From the NCBI GenBank assembly GCA_963931865.1, contig OZ007518.1, positions 1,115,549 through 1,179,548 on the forward strand: DNA of 64,000 nt, given 5' to 3'. The translations under genes and the position numbers were made by a program. Below are positions 21,049-32,899 of this stretch, piece by piece. Within the stretch, counting starts at the first letter, position 1. Each line of letters opens with the position of its first letter. This DNA is from Axinella damicornis (lineage: Eukaryota > Porifera > Demospongiae > Axinellida > Axinellidae). The notes under the pieces are model-generated. The model was given only the letters and a program-made list of their open reading frames with translations. It searched no databases and had not been told where the DNA came from.

Positions 21049-21698
21049 GTCAATGAGTGCACTATGCATTGCACCAGCAAATGCTGCTGTGTTCGCAGTA
21101 CCAGGCGTATCTGTTTGTACAGACGGACTCAAATCAATGACATACAATGACTATAGGATATAATTATCATGAGTGGCCAATTGTTATGTGCCTCAAATAT
21201 ACTCCGTATTCTGCATCATCTGGAAGGAAGAAACTCACACTCTGACAGTAGCCCCACCCAATGTACAGTTAAGTATACAACTGCGTGATCACATTCAGGA
21301 TTGGTTGAAGTAATGGGTACTCTGAAATTAAACCACTTGCCTTTTGCATGTGAAGGTTATGTTTGTGTTTGCAGTGTTACTACTGCAGTCCATATATCTC
21401 TGAACCTCCCGCTACCCTGGAGCTGACCCTGAACTACTGGTATAGTTAACAGCTTAGTGAATGTATAATTCAGTGCACCAAGCAACAGCCATGCACAAGA
21501 GCCTCCTGTTCTAGATGCGATACAAAGTGTGCGTTCATATATTGAAAAATGGGTGTTGTGAGGTCCGGCTCCGTACACGATATAGTTGAAATACTGTATT
21601 ACTGAGATCACACTGACATTAAACCACCTGCCTTTTGCATGTGAAGGTGCATGTTGTGTTTGCAGTGTTACTATTGCAGTGCACATCACTCCACACAG

Positions 21699-21752
21699 GA
21701 TTGGGAAACTTCCCACTACCTTCGACCTGACCCTGAACTAAAAGAGTTGAAG
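21699..21752 (+). CDS. Candidate 54-nt mini-ankyrin exon
   Basis: DWETSHYLRPDPELKELK, phase 0 to 0, acceptor ccacacag, donor GTGCGT. A degraded 45-nt relative without a good acceptor lies just upstream (about 21397-21438). Confidence 0.4.
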
Positions 21753-22050
21753 GTGCGTAGTGTACGGCATAACAAACTCTTCAACTTATCAAGCAACAGC
21801 CATGCACAATAACTTGTTCAAGATACGCAAAACGCAATACAAAGTGTGTGTGTTCATGCAGACTGCTATCACCATTCATGGCACACATTGTCTATCATTA
21901 CCTCATGATTATTTACGGCTGCATAGCTACATTGAAATTGTGTGTGGTCAGTCTCTATTTCCATGTGCATGACTGCCATTCAAAGGACACTAACTGTAGC
22001 TAGTCACAACACAAGATGACTGGTCCGCATGTACACATTCCTCCTCATAG

Positions 22051-22149
22051 TATGGGAACACTGCACTGATGATTGCATCCCGCAAAGGCCACTCCCGTGT
22101 GGTGAGGAAGCTCCTCCAGGCAGAAGCCACTGTCAACACTGCTAACAAG
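22051..22149 (+). CDS. Gene A ankyrin exon (YGNTALMIAS)
   Basis: 99 nt, phase 0 to 0. Repeat YGNTALMIASRKGHSRVVRK + LLQAEATVNTANK. Fourth and last close copy of the amplified unit. Confidence 0.85.
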
Positions 22150-22318
22150 GTATAACGAGCAAATGTTAAAGTGTCTCATGCTTAGTAGGTCCCATAATTC
22201 CCCTCCCTACGCTCCATTTAATTTCATATCCACTTTCCTTTGCGTGTGAAGGTGTGGTCTGCTCATGTTTGCAGACTGCTACTAATACAGTACATGTACA
22301 TGCACACACATATCACAG

Positions 22319-22417
22319 GCTGGGTGGACTGCCCTCCACCTTGCAGTACAGGAGGGACATGAGGATGTTGTGGAGCTCTTGCTTGAGGCAAAGGCTGACC
22401 CAGAACTGAAAACGAAG
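22319..22417 (+). CDS. Gene A ankyrin exon (AGWTALHLAV)
   Basis: 99 nt, phase 0 to 0. Repeat AGWTALHLAVQEGHEDVVEL + LLEAKADPELKTK. Confidence 0.85.
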
Positions 22418-22629
22418 GTCAATGATTGCACTATGCATTGCAGCAGCAAATGCTACTGTGTTCGCATACCATGCGTATATGTTTGTACAGACGGACTCAA
22501 AATCAATTACCACTAATGACGGCTATTGTATCATGAGTGGCCAATTGTTATGTGCCTCAAATATACTCCGTATTCCGCATCATCTGGAAGGAAGAAACTC
22601 ACACTCTGACAGTAGCCCCACCAAACAAG

Positions 22630-23095
22630 GAGAATGCCATTAACCAGTAGCAAAAAACATAGAGTATGCCATTAACCAGGCTCAGTCCCATCCCATTGAA
22701 AAATTTAGGGATGGGATGGGATTGAGGCTGGTTAATGGCATCCTCCTTGTTTCTTAGCTTTTTCGAGAGGTTGAATGTGACAGGCCATCACTAAATCCTT
22801 TTTAATTTTTGGGAGAAAATTTTTGCCTCTAGTTTGTGTACTTTTTCAAGCACATGAAATGCGTAACTTCTTAGTCATGGTACCTACAACGTCACCGTAA
22901 GAGTACGGGGGTACTAGGCCTGATGTCAGATTTTATTAATTGCCTCGTTCCTCTTGATGGACGTGAACCTAGTAGCTTCTTTGGCCGTTTTCCTGCTGGT
23001 GCATCAGTATGGTATTTCGAAATTTCCTTGGCCATTCCTAAATAGAGAACGCTACCGCGTTCTCTGATTCTCTGTGTATGACTTGTCCCCATGTG
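22630..23095. mobile_element. Palindromic 'ccattaaccag' element and dispersed repeat
   Basis: 22665-22745 is a palindrome around 'ccattaaccaggctcagtcc', with flanks to about 22840 matching 5781-6026. 22970-23060 repeats the 'ttggccgttttcctgctg' family. Confidence 0.65.
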
Positions 23096-23199
23096 TACTA
23101 ATAAGGCATCCCCTCCTGGTTCAAGTTAGATGTTGAAATTTGAGTGATTCGGTCAGACTCCCCAGCCAGTTTAACTGGGGGAAATGCAATTCTTGATGT

Positions 23200-24015
23200 A
23201 ACAAGATGTAGGGACACCAGAACGGCAAAAAGTAAGGAAACAAGGTAGGGATGTTTGCACAAAACAGTGAAGTAAAGAATCTGAACCTGTCGAATGCCTC
23301 AACCACTTGGCCACCAACCATCCCAGTTTTGAAAACCACTGCAGTGTAGTACTGTAGCCATAAGGTCACATCAACATGTTTCTCGGATCCAGTGGGTGTA
23401 ATTTTTATGGATTACAAAATTTAGCTGCTTCTGATCCTGATCGTCATATCTTTCTTTATTATTCAGTGAAATCACGTATATGGAAAAGATCTCTGTAGGG
23501 AGGGGAGGGGAGGGGGGGGGGGGGGGGGGGGGGAACTTCACTATTTTGTGCGATCATCCCTACTTTGTTTCCTTACTTTTTGCCATTCTGGTAACCCTCA
23601 GGAGCCAACAACGAGAAGGAGCGTCCAACTAGCATTACTATCAGATGCAGGGTAGCAGCACACAACGCTCCTTATACGGATTTGAATTGCTTGTGTTTGT
23701 GGTTTGTGTACATGTAAGGCTGTGTTGATGTCACGTGAGTAGGTGGGCGTGTTGTGTATGCTATCCTGGGTCATGCGAGCCCTCACAGGCTTCTTAACAA
23801 AGTTGGTGCGAGTTGTAGTCCTTCCGTATAAGGCGTGTGGTGTGACTGCTAACCTGGCAACAGATGGAACCCTAACAAGCTTAAGTATGGTAGTTTGACG
23901 CTCCTTCGCGGTGCTCATAAGCTCCTGTATCCACTTGTACATGTAGGCACATAAAATATATGTAGGGGGTATATTCTGCACTGCTATCAATTATTGTTTC
24001 CCTACTTTTTGCCAT
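23200..24015. mobile_element. 'gcaaaaagtaag' element with poly-G tract and hAT-like insert
   Basis: Left end 23205-23275 and right end ~23540-23590 are inverted copies of the family seen at 6453 and 45080, with a run of ~24 G at 23511-23534. A CAGGAGC element (23599-23927, 'gagaaggagcgtccaact' inverted at its right) sits in the right end, after which the end resumes at ~23998. Confidence 0.6.
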
Positions 24016-24179
24016 TCTGTTTTTGCTCTTGTTTAAGTCACTCTGTTAGCAGCGGGTGCATGCTCGAGCTGAATCTGTTACAGATCAGCAAAGTCTGTCT
24101 ATAGCAGGCTTCGTTAGTTGATGTCAATCTTGCTAACTGAGTACAAGGCCTTGAATTCAAAGTTCGAAAGTTACTTTGC

Positions 24180-24530
24180 GTGCGTACAAACGATGATAAC
24201 GGCATCGCAAATGAAGCCACAATTGTTGAGTAGGTGGTTTCAAGTGCCTCATGAGACTTCGAAGCGATGGGGTTGTGCACTGCTCAGCGCAAATGCTGCT
24301 GTTTTGTGTGAAAAACTTTGTGAAGGTGTCACACAATTTTGGAGTAGCCCGTCTGAAGGAAGAAGAAAAGAAGAATACCGATTCGGGCAGTTTGGCAACT
24401 TCCTGGTTCATTACTTTCTTAACGGTTTTTTTCCATGACATTGAGAGTCTTCTTGGCCAGGTAAACACTCGAAAATGAAGGCTATGTTATCATAAAGTCA
24501 TTATATTGAGAGATTTTGAGAGATTTGCTT
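24180..24530. mobile_element. R1 element fragment
   Basis: Resembles 14990-15290 ('gaagcgatggggttgtgcac', 'gacattgagagtcttcttgg'). Short frames here are fragments of the repeat. Confidence 0.6.
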
Positions 24531-24720
24531 TATCATGTATTGCATGCCCTCTCTGATGTATCGTCTAGTGGTGAAACTCAATTTCAGAGTAGTACACATG
24601 CACTCACATAATATACTCACATTTGCACATGTACATACGTACACAACACTCGCATACATACATGAAACATGCATGCACACATGCACATGCACATGCCACA
24701 CTGTACACATATACACACAG

Positions 24721-24819
24721 GATGGGTGTACTGCCCTCTACCGTGCAGCAGCTAATGGACATGACGATGTTGTTGAGCTGCTCTTAAAGGCAAAGGCTGA
24801 CCCAGACAAGACATTCATG
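24721..24819 (+). CDS. Gene A ankyrin exon (DGCTALYRAA)
   Basis: 99 nt, phase 0 to 0, acceptor acacacag after a CA-rich tract, donor GTAATC. Repeat DGCTALYRAAANGHDDVVEL + LLKAKADPDKTFM. Confidence 0.85.
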
Positions 24820-26659
24820 GTAATCGGATAACTTTGACCAATATTGCATCAAGCATGCAGAGTGTGCGTACATATAGAAAATGGGTGGTAACTCTGACAG
24901 TCGTATTGTGTTATGTTGTGTAACTTGTCAGTATATGGTATCACATGAAGCATATATGGCAGCAACATGAGTGCTAGGGATGGTCAGAAGTCAGATCAAT
25001 CTTGTTGGACATACTTTACTGTTCTTGTACGTGTAGAGCGAGTGGAAAACATATGAATGGGGAAGTCAACACTACGGAATCATTTTTCACTAACTTCATT
25101 CCCAGGCTCTCTCGTATATGCAGGTGAAAATGGCGAGAGCCTCTGCCAAAATGCTAATTTCAGTGCTAACTTTCCCTACGTAGCTAGAGCAAGATATCGC
25201 AAGGGAAGTTTGCGACATTTTCTGACATACATTCTATGTCTTCTCACTTCATGGCAACAGACAACATGCAACTAGCTTGTCAGTATCTATAATTGCCGAG
25301 CGGGAAGCGAGGCAACTAATCGCGCAGTGTGGAGGTCGAATCTGAGCTAGTGCGACTATATTTGTCCGTAACGCAGTGGAAGTGGCCCCGCACGTAAATT
25401 ACGCATTGGACCCCGGCGCGGCCCCCGCGCGCACGCGTATACAACCCGCACGCGCACCATGTGATCTCTCCTTTGTCTGTACAAAATGGCCTATGGATGA
25501 GTCAGTTTCTGACAGGAGACGACGATTGACAAGGCAAAGAGTGCAGCGACATCGAGGGAGAACTGATGAGGCGAGGAGGGAGACTGCCAGAGCGGCTGAC
25601 CTCAAGAGACTTGGCAGGCAGAATGAAGTTAACGTTCGCCGTTCACAGAGACTCGCTATCACTCATGGTTATGTTCTGAAACTGCCAAATTGTATCCAAG
25701 CTTCCCGCGAGGCATCTCTGCGTGGGCAACCACGTATGCACTAGTTATGTAGAAGTGACTGAGAAGTGCTAGAGTGTAACTCGTCTCTTGGACAGTGGAG
25801 ACCCGCTGGTCGCTGACAAATTTATTAAGCATGTCGTCACAGGTTCGTTGTTCACATTAGATGAGCTTTCAGCAACTGGGGGCGAGGTTCAGTGTTAACC
25901 CCTTGTGCACCACGACAACCAGTAAAATTGGGGAGAAATCAAGCCTGGCTTTCTCTTTTTGGTGGACCCATACGGTACGTTGCTATGTGGACCAGTCATG
26001 TACGTTAACTTGCTGCACAGCCTCGATGGAGACAAAATTTATACGTCATTGTTCTGTCGTCCTCGGACTCATTTGGTTTACTGCCATTAGAGCAAATGTG
26101 CTTTGATATTTTAATGAGGTCTCCTAGACAACTCATCAAAATTCGTGTTTCATACAGAGAAACTGAAAGCTGTAACCCATGGTCTAAGCTGGTTATTGCA
26201 CTCAAGCAGGTCTCTTAGCTGTTTAGAGACCTTCGGGATGCACCTATAATCACCTCGGGCTTTGCCCTCGGTTATTGTAGGTTGTATCTCTCAGGTCTCT
26301 AAAACAGCTATAATATATATATGTGATGCTATCCAAGATGGCCGCGATCAAGCCTTTCTACTTCTACTGACTAGACTCTCTGATTTAGACTAATGGAACT
26401 GGTGATGGACAAAGATTGACACACACACAAAGATGCAGACACATTCACTATACAACAAACAGAACAAGAGAAGCACACGTGTGCGGGTATATTCTATAGA
26501 CATCAAACTAGTGGACCTGCCCTTTTGTCTTAGATATGCGAATCGTGTGACCTATTGCTGGAAACTGTCACTGTTTCAGTACTTGTACATCACCGGTAGC
26601 TTGGGATTAATCATAGCTAGGCCTAGACTGTCTTAGTAGATAATTTGGATTCCATGCAG
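24820..26659. other. Gene A intron; one unassigned open frame
   Basis: 25376-25744 (+) is open for 122 codons with an Arg-rich core ('SDRRRRLTRQRVQRHRGRTD', 'EARRETARAADLKRLGRQNE'). Arg-rich stretches like this occur at the N-terminus of some Helitron-type proteins, but that is only resemblance and I assign no function. 26208-26312 is a short inverted repeat (gtctcttagctgtttagaga ... complement). No ankyrin exon is seen. Confidence 0.45.
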
Positions 26660-26758
26660 GATCAGGAGACGGTCCTCGTCATGGCAGCCAGGGAGGGGAG
26701 TGTGGGGATGGTCAGGAAGCTGGTCCAGTACGGGGCCAACGTGAATCTCACTAACAAG
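26660..26758 (+). CDS. Gene A ankyrin exon (DQETVLVMAA)
   Basis: 99 nt, phase 0 to 0, acceptor ttccatgcag, donor GTAACC. Repeat DQETVLVMAAREGSVGMVRK + LVQYGANVNLTNK. Same exon class as 2389 and 31902. Confidence 0.85.
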
Positions 26759-26799
26759 GTAACCATTGCTATACATATTATTTCTGCTTCTTCATTAGC

Positions 26800-27100
26800 C
26801 CATAATACCCTAGTCGCGCGTTATTAGGCACATCTCGCTTATAGGCGCATATTCGCTGCTAGGCGCATGTTCAGCTCTCGTCCCAGGTACTCGCTGTTAA
26901 GCGCTGCAGTCTTCTTCCAGAAACTCTGCCATTTTCGATCCTTCAGAGTGTAAAACAGCTGTATTCGAATTGAAGCACACTTCCTATTCGAGGAATGTCT
27001 CTATTCGTTATTAGGCGCATCTCGCTTATAGGCACATCTTTCCTTCCTGTGGAGTTATAGGCGCATGCACCTAATAACGTGCAACTACGGTAACAATAAA
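26800..27100. mobile_element. Imperfect inverted-repeat element (ggcgcat-rich)
   Basis: 'cgcgttattaggcacatctc' at 26817 and 'gcacctaataacgtgcaac' at 27067 are inverted. 'cgcttataggcgcat' and variants occur several times between. Confidence 0.5.
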
Positions 27101-27785
27101 TACCACTTTGCAGTGCATTACCGTAGGCGCTCTAATTATGCGTCCTTTCTAATTCTGCGTCAAAATTCAATATCTCAAACAAGTAAATTCCAATAATGTG
27201 TCGCACTCCGGGGACTAATTTGCGTAACGCGATTATAACGGCAGCATGGCAGCTAGCTCGAAGCACACACAGTACAGTTGAACGGCGAAGAGGGCTTGTC
27301 ACATCACTGCCTGTGAACGTTGATGTATAAAGACACAGTTGCGATATGGCTGGGACATCAGTGAAGGTATGAGACAGCAACTCACTTATGTATTCTCTGC
27401 CCCAGGATACAGACGCCCCATGTAGGAGAAAAGGCAGCGACAGTCCGACAACGAGGAACGAACACAACTGCTATGCAATAGCCTTGTCTACACTCGTCTG
27501 ACTTTAGTACCTAGCGAGGTGTTTTCTAATCATGCGTCGAAGTTCGTCGCCGTTTGGCTGACCGAATTTCTATTGTTGCGTTGCAATTGCATTTCAAAAA
27601 TAATTATTTTTTGAGCGACGCATAATTAGAGTGCCTACGGTAAGGGTTTTAGTGCACGAGGGCAATCTAGTTAACGGTTGAGGGCGAGATAATGCACGAG
27701 CCGAAGGTGCATGCATTATCCGCCTGAGGCCGTTAACCTGATTGCCCGAGTGCACTAAAGCCCGTAATGCACTGCAAACTGGTAT
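27101..27785. mobile_element. Foldback interrupted by a nested TA element
   Basis: Outer arms are 'taccactttgcagtgcatta' and 'gtaatgcactgcaaactggt' with continuing inner arms (27641-27670 and 27735-27765). The arms become continuous when 27121-27640 plus one TA are removed. Confidence 0.75.
27121..27640. mobile_element. TA-flanked TIR element (CCGTAGGCGCTCTAATTATG)
   Basis: TA|CCGTAGGCGCTCTAATTATG ... complement ending CCTACGG|TA, inserted into the outer foldback. The interior has no recognisable transposase. Confidence 0.8.
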
Positions 27786-28118
27786 CTAAACTACTCACTG
27801 ACCCGAGACAGCCTTTGATCTTTGAAAAGTGTGCATTATCTAAATAATTCACACTAAAGTGTGCAATAAGCGATTTAATGCTCCGTCATGTGATCGCTTC
27901 TGAGGCATCTGATTCGTTGAGGGTCACGTGAGTAGCACTAAGTACTGATAATATATTCCTTCTGCCAGCCCATAGCATGTGATATACTCAGGCTACTAAG
28001 TAAGGGACAAACCACACACACACACACATGCATACACACGTTTACACACATGCACACACACACACACACACAAACAACTGCACATAATGCATACTCATGC
28101 ACACACACATGCACACAG

Positions 28119-28217
28119 GATGGAGTTTCTGCCCTCTACTTTGCAGTAATGAATGGAAATGAGGATATGGTTAACTTGCTGCTTGGGGTTAAGGCTGACC
28201 CAGACCTGTCTGATAAG
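28119..28217 (+). CDS. Gene A ankyrin exon (DGVSALYFAV)
   Basis: 99 nt, phase 0 to 0, acceptor after a long CA tract. Repeat DGVSALYFAVMNGNEDMVNL + LLGVKADPDLSDK; more diverged than the amplified units. Confidence 0.85.
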
Positions 28218-29416
28218 GTAATGTGCATTGTTTCAAGCTCAGCCGCTGCTGTACTCTGTCCATAGTAGAATATATGTACATCGTGCAGAAGAGCCTTGAG
28301 AGAAGTGTTTTCACTATTGTTTTTTTTTTCTCTATACAACTTGATCATACAAAGGCTCTTCAATTCCAACCAGAATTCATCTTATCTAGCTAAGTGGACT
28401 GAGCTTCGACTACAGTACCGTAGTTTTCAGCAGCACAACATGTCACCACAGATGGAATTGCATTACTGCATGACCGTGGTTTCAGCCTAAACGGGCCTCA
28501 TCAGGTACAGGAATACCTACAGTATGCATATACAAGAGTAGCTCGGGCCTGGGAATGAGGCTAATACAAGGGCTACTTATATAGGAATAAATAGCGTATG
28601 ACATCATTGCATCAAGTACGCACTAGATTGTCTGGCTGGTGTGTGTGAGTCTCTCTGCTTTACGTAGTGCTCCAGGGCGTCATCCGTGTGACGATCGAGG
28701 TAGATGTTGTCTAGCCATCTTGAGTAGTGGTGTTTGTTCCGTGGAAAGCTCATCATCCCATCGCTAGGCTTTGAGTAGAGGTGATATTTCAGGGTATCTC
28801 AGTTGGCTAGGAGTCATATGATCATACAAAGGTTCTTCAATTCCAACCAGAATTCACTTAGTGGACTGAGCTTCAACTACAATACCGTAGTCTTTAGGTT
28901 TGCACTGTTTCCATCCCTGTCAGTGACAATGACCCCCCTATCTCGCAGTCACTGTTGCCATCTGGCACCGGGTAGGTCCATGTGCCTGTGAAAAAAACAG
29001 GGCTCGAATGCCACTAGTATGGAGAATAGTTGTAGCAAGTCTAGACCGATGAGAAGCCCATCTGGGAGTACTTTGAGACCATCACAGAAAAGAATGTTCT
29101 GGTGCGTACTTGACACAGTGATGTCATACACTATTTATTCCTAGTTTGTGTAGAGTAAGAATGTGGTCTGAATTACTTGTGCATTGTATAGAGTGACCCA
29201 AACCTAATAACCTGTTGCAAGGCCACATAGTTTGGATCTGCACGTACAGATGATATAGCTACATTGACCAGGTGAGTGTGGTCAGTTCTGTGCGCAAGTG
29301 ATATGACGGAAATCCTTCTAGCAAATGACACTGATTCTTGCTTAGTCACTGCACAAGTCTACCTGTGGTGATGACTTCTACAATCCTTAATAGGACACTT
29401 CTCCACCTCTTTACAG
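28218..29416. other. Gene A intron
   Basis: No exon seen. 'gatcatacaaaggctcttca' and following bases (28345-28435) recur at 28820-28900, a local duplication. A 25-bp foldback is at 28539-28563. Confidence 0.5.
28539..28563. mobile_element. 25-bp foldback with near-perfect 9-bp duplication
   Basis: Starts tagctcg and ends gaggcta, flanked by atacaagag and atacaaggg (8 of 9 bases identical). Confidence 0.65.
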
Positions 29417-29515
29417 GATGGGGCCACAGCACTGATCATTGCATCCTCTAATGGCCACTCCAGTATGGTGAGGAAACTCATCCAAGCAGGAGCCACTGTC
29501 AACAGTACTAGCAGG
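29417..29515 (+). CDS. Gene A ankyrin exon (DGATALIIAS)
   Basis: 99 nt, phase 0 to 0, acceptor tttacag, donor GTAAGC. Repeat DGATALIIASSNGHSSMVRK + LIQAGATVNSTSR. Confidence 0.85.
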
Positions 29516-29848
29516 GTAAGCAAACCATTGAACTCATTTTTGTTCAACGCTAGCCCACCCTCTCAAACCTCTTCTCCTCACCTGCTTCCCTCCTCCTCCA
29601 CCAGCTCCTAGCATGAAATAAGGTTGAAAGTGTTTCACCAGCTTTAAATGGAATCCCCGCATTCCCTACACAATTCACCAAGGGATGTGATACTGCCGAG
29701 TCACTTAAATTGCATGACGAGAGGAAATATTGAAATTCTGGACTAGTATGATACACAGATCTGCTGTGGCTCATTTCCTTTGCCCGCAATGTTACTATAG
29801 CTCTACAACTACCCACCCACCCATCCAAACACACTCATACACACACAG

Positions 29849-29947
29849 TGGGAAGGTTCTGCACTCTTTGCTGCATCAGAGTATGGACATGAGGATATTA
29901 TTGAGCTACTGCTTGAGGCAAAGGCAGACCCAGACATACAGAAAACG
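29849..29947 (+). CDS. Gene A ankyrin exon (WEGSALFAAS)
   Basis: 99 nt, phase 0 to 0, acceptor acacacag, donor GTATTT. Repeat WEGSALFAASEYGHEDIIEL + LLEAKADPDIQKT. Confidence 0.85.
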
Positions 29948-31901
29948 GTATTTGCACACTACTGGTATTATGTGGATGTATATACCCTGGCTTCAAAGGT
30001 ACCACTTAGTTTACGTGGGATTTGTCCACTGTCCACTCCACTGTGGCCGGTCAGGGCCGTAGGAGTAGGTGCGGCAGGTGCGGCGGCCGCCGGACCAATA
30101 ATATGTACAGTCTCGCTAGCAAGTTGTTGAATCTTGCCCAAGATTGCACCAGAAACGATCTCAGAAGGTCTAAAATTCAAAATTTTCCTGGGGGAGGGCC
30201 TCCAGACCCCCCTATGTGACGCGCTTCGCGCGCTTGCTATGCTTCTCGGTTGGCGCGCTGCGCGCGCCATGCCATTGCGCCGCCACGATTTCATCGCTCA
30301 AATATGCAAAGCGCTCTCCGCCTGACCAAACTAACATTGCTTCCTACGGGCCTGTGTACTGTGGTGATGCTCGAATTCAAACGCCCATGCACTATAGTAC
30401 TAGGAATTAAGGCACGTTTGAGCGATCTTTACAGGCGGAAATGACTACTGAGAGCTGCATGTGGGTGGAAAGAGTAAATTATATATATTATTTACCTGGT
30501 ACTGGGAAATATCACAAGTCTGTTGCCGTATTGCACGAGTGCCGCAGGCACGAGTGACAATACGGCAACTGACGAGTGATGTTTCCCAGTTCACGGTAAA
30601 TAATGTATTTATCCTACAGCTATTGTAGCTAGTTGCCAGCCCCGAAGCCAAGGCGCCAGTACTCGTCGCTTTAGTAGTACTTGGCAACGCTCGTTCTTGC
30701 TTGAACACTAACAAGACAATGCTGTTTTAGGACCGTCTAATTAGCTCTTTGAGCAACTTTACCAGGCACAGAACTCCTTTGACGACGAACGTCGATTTCT
30801 CTGAGTCCGGTACCGTATAATATTATGTATAAGCGCACGCGACTCGCACACCATGTCTACGTACTGTTTACATGAAAACACGACCAGTGTAAACTTCATA
30901 CCCTCAGGAAGAGTGGAATACAGGGAGTGTAATACGGCCCCATATTCCACTGTTGCTCTCCATACATTTTCAGTGGATCTAGTCTACTGCTGTGGGATAA
31001 TATATAAGTATCACCATAGTACCAAGCTATACTGGAAAATATCACGAGTTTGTTGCCGTAGTATTGTTACGAGTGCGAAGCACGAGTAACAATGCCGAAG
31101 GCGACAAACGAGTGATATGTTTCCGGTATAGCTTGGTACTATGGTGATACTGATTTTATCATACAAACCTGGAATTTCATTGCACGTTCCTCTACCAATG
31201 AACGTAGCGAATGCGCGTTACCATAGCTTGCTTGACGACAATATTATCATTTCTGGTTGCCAACCCTTTGCGTGAGTACGCTATAAACGCTTGGGCGAGA
31301 AGGCCTGCGTACCAAGCGCAAGGCGGAGCCACGCCGATAACTGGCAGCTGTACGGTCGGTCCACGTTGATGACTGGCAGTTGTACGGTCCATTTCAAACG
31401 GTATACGAACCAGTTCAACCTCGACTTCCGGAAGTCAGCCCTCTTCAGGAGCCCAAAAGGTAGTCAGTACCAGCTAGTCCAGGTAATCTCTGACACGAAA
31501 CTATCACAGATTTGCTGTAGCGCACGTGACTTACTGTACATAATACGGATCTCTCGCGTGACCTACAGTACTAATACGGATTTTTCACGTGACCTACTGT
31601 ACAAAATACGGGTTTTTATCAACTGCGCTTGCGTACCAGGCTTTCCCATTGACTGCTGTACATTATTCAAACGTAGGTGTATGATAATGGGTAGTAATAT
31701 TGATGGTCATGTTATATATTTATAGTTTACGCTGCAATCCCCAGATAGAGCAGCATGAGCCCAAAGAGCAAATTCTGTTCCATTTAGTGATTGCAACTCA
31801 TTTGTTGTTTGTTGCCATAGCAACCCATTGCCATGTGTAGCTAGCTAGGCCTTTGGCATTGGGTTACGTCAGTCTAAGTAGTTAATTTGGATTCCGTGCA
31901 G
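29948..31901. other. Gene A intron with several non-coding elements
   Basis: 30040-30310 is a GC-rich repeat fragment ('cgcgcttcgcgcgcttgc'). 30490-30610 is an imperfect palindrome around 'tgccgtattgcacgagtgcc'. 31009-31151 is a cleaner palindrome (described separately), followed to ~31690 by sequence repeated in gene B at 60670-61240. No exon is seen. Confidence 0.55.
31009..31151. mobile_element. Palindromic element (tatcaccatagtaccaagct)
   Basis: Arms ~60 bp, tatcaccatagtaccaagct ... complement. The same element with the same right flank lies at 60190-60690 in gene B, where it is split by a CAGGAGC insertion. Confidence 0.75.
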
Positions 31902-32003
31902 CAATCTCAGGAGACTGCCCTCATGATGGCAGCTAGGAAGGGGAGTTTGAGGATTGTCAGAAAGCTGATCCAGCAAGGAGCATCTATGAATCTCACTAAC
32001 AAG
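31902..32003 (+). CDS. Gene A ankyrin exon (QSQETALMMA)
   Basis: 102 nt, phase 0 to 0, acceptor ttccgtgcag, donor GTAACT. Repeat QSQETALMMAARKGSLRIVR + KLIQQGASMNLTNK. Confidence 0.85.
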
Positions 32004-32803
32004 GTAACTGGACTTGTCTGGTGGGAACTAATGCCTTGCTATATGTAATACATGATTGTGGAGCAGATGGAAAGCACAAAAATACAAGGGAACCTATATG
32101 ACACACATTTTGCTTTACATTTGTGTGTGATGTCCCAATTGACTGTGGTCTGGACCCTTTGACTCAAACTGTATACTATTAGCTAGTATATATAGCCTTG
32201 CCAACTAGCCCAAATAGCTAGTATACTAATGAAGCTCAGTACCACACTAACAAGAACCTTTCATAAAGGATCTCGTGAGCATTTGCAAATAATTAGTAAT
32301 ACATTTGCTGTTTAGTATGCACATAACTTTAATAATAACTTTACACACAATTATAATCTTAACTGTAATAGGAGAGACTAATCTTGATCCCTGTTTCATA
32401 TTTCTGTTCCGTTGCTCATGATTTGCTGTTTTTCTACTTGCGTATATGCGTGTGTCCAATTGTCCACTAGTTGTACTGTCCATGTCTGGACTATCTCATT
32501 CTGCACCTAAATCGGGGATGGACCAAGGAAAGTGTATATATAACGGGGGTGAAGTACTGTTGGATGCTGGAGGTACTTCGTGCCTTCGCAGAGGCTCTGA
32601 AGCAGTTGAGAAACTGCATGAAACACGGAATTTTTGTCACCATCACTTCTCTCTTGATAACTTTCTCAGCATCATAAAATTATAATTATTGTGGTGATTG
32701 CATAGTCATCTGACCATGCCTGCAAGAGGTTTGCCTTGAAATTATAGTATAACAGAAAAGGAGAAATGTCAGTTATGAGAGACTCTATTGTTCCATCCTG
32801 TAG

Positions 32804-32899
32804 GCTGGGCTCACAGCATTGGACATAGCCACTGAAGAAGGTCACCCAGAAGTGTGCCAGGAATTACAACAATCAAAATACCGAAGTCACCGTACATGA
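32804..32899 (+). CDS. Gene A terminal exon: last ankyrin repeat and stop
   Basis: Acceptor atcctgtag; AGLTALDIATEEGHPEVCQE then LQQSKYRSHRT and TGA at 32897-32899. No donor follows in frame, so this is the C-terminus. No clear AATAAA is visible in the next 500 bases. Confidence 0.8.
   Translation, partial: AGLTALDIATEEGHPEVCQELQQSKYRSHRT

Larger units (their letters stand above)
578..32899 (+). other. Gene A model: helical-domain + ankyrin-repeat protein (3' complete)
   Basis: A gene model joined from individually visible exons, all open and all with AG acceptors and GT donors. One large exon (578-1497) is followed by about 18 ankyrin exons of 90-102 nt: 1621, 2389, 15805, 18313, 18581, 19646, 19914, 20682, 20950, 22051, 22319, 24721, 26660, 28119, 29417, 29849, 31902 and 32804. 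Every ankyrin exon starts and ends in phase 0, so any subset splices in frame. The large exon needs one base from an upstream exon, which is outside the window. Introns are long and transposon-filled. The known role of ankyrin repeats is protein binding. By analogy with gene B the missing N-terminus may carry a death-fold domain (inference). Exon usage, especially of near-identical duplicates, cannot be decided without transcripts. Confidence 0.75.

Noticed and set aside
25376..25744. Helitron replication protein
   Set aside because: An Arg-rich N-terminal-like stretch alone is not enough; no Rep or helicase motifs nearby.
31291..31725. 144-codon plus frame repeated at 60844-61320
   Set aside because: Part of a dispersed non-coding module adjoining a palindrome; no recognisable domain, and the two copies differ by frame-changing gaps.
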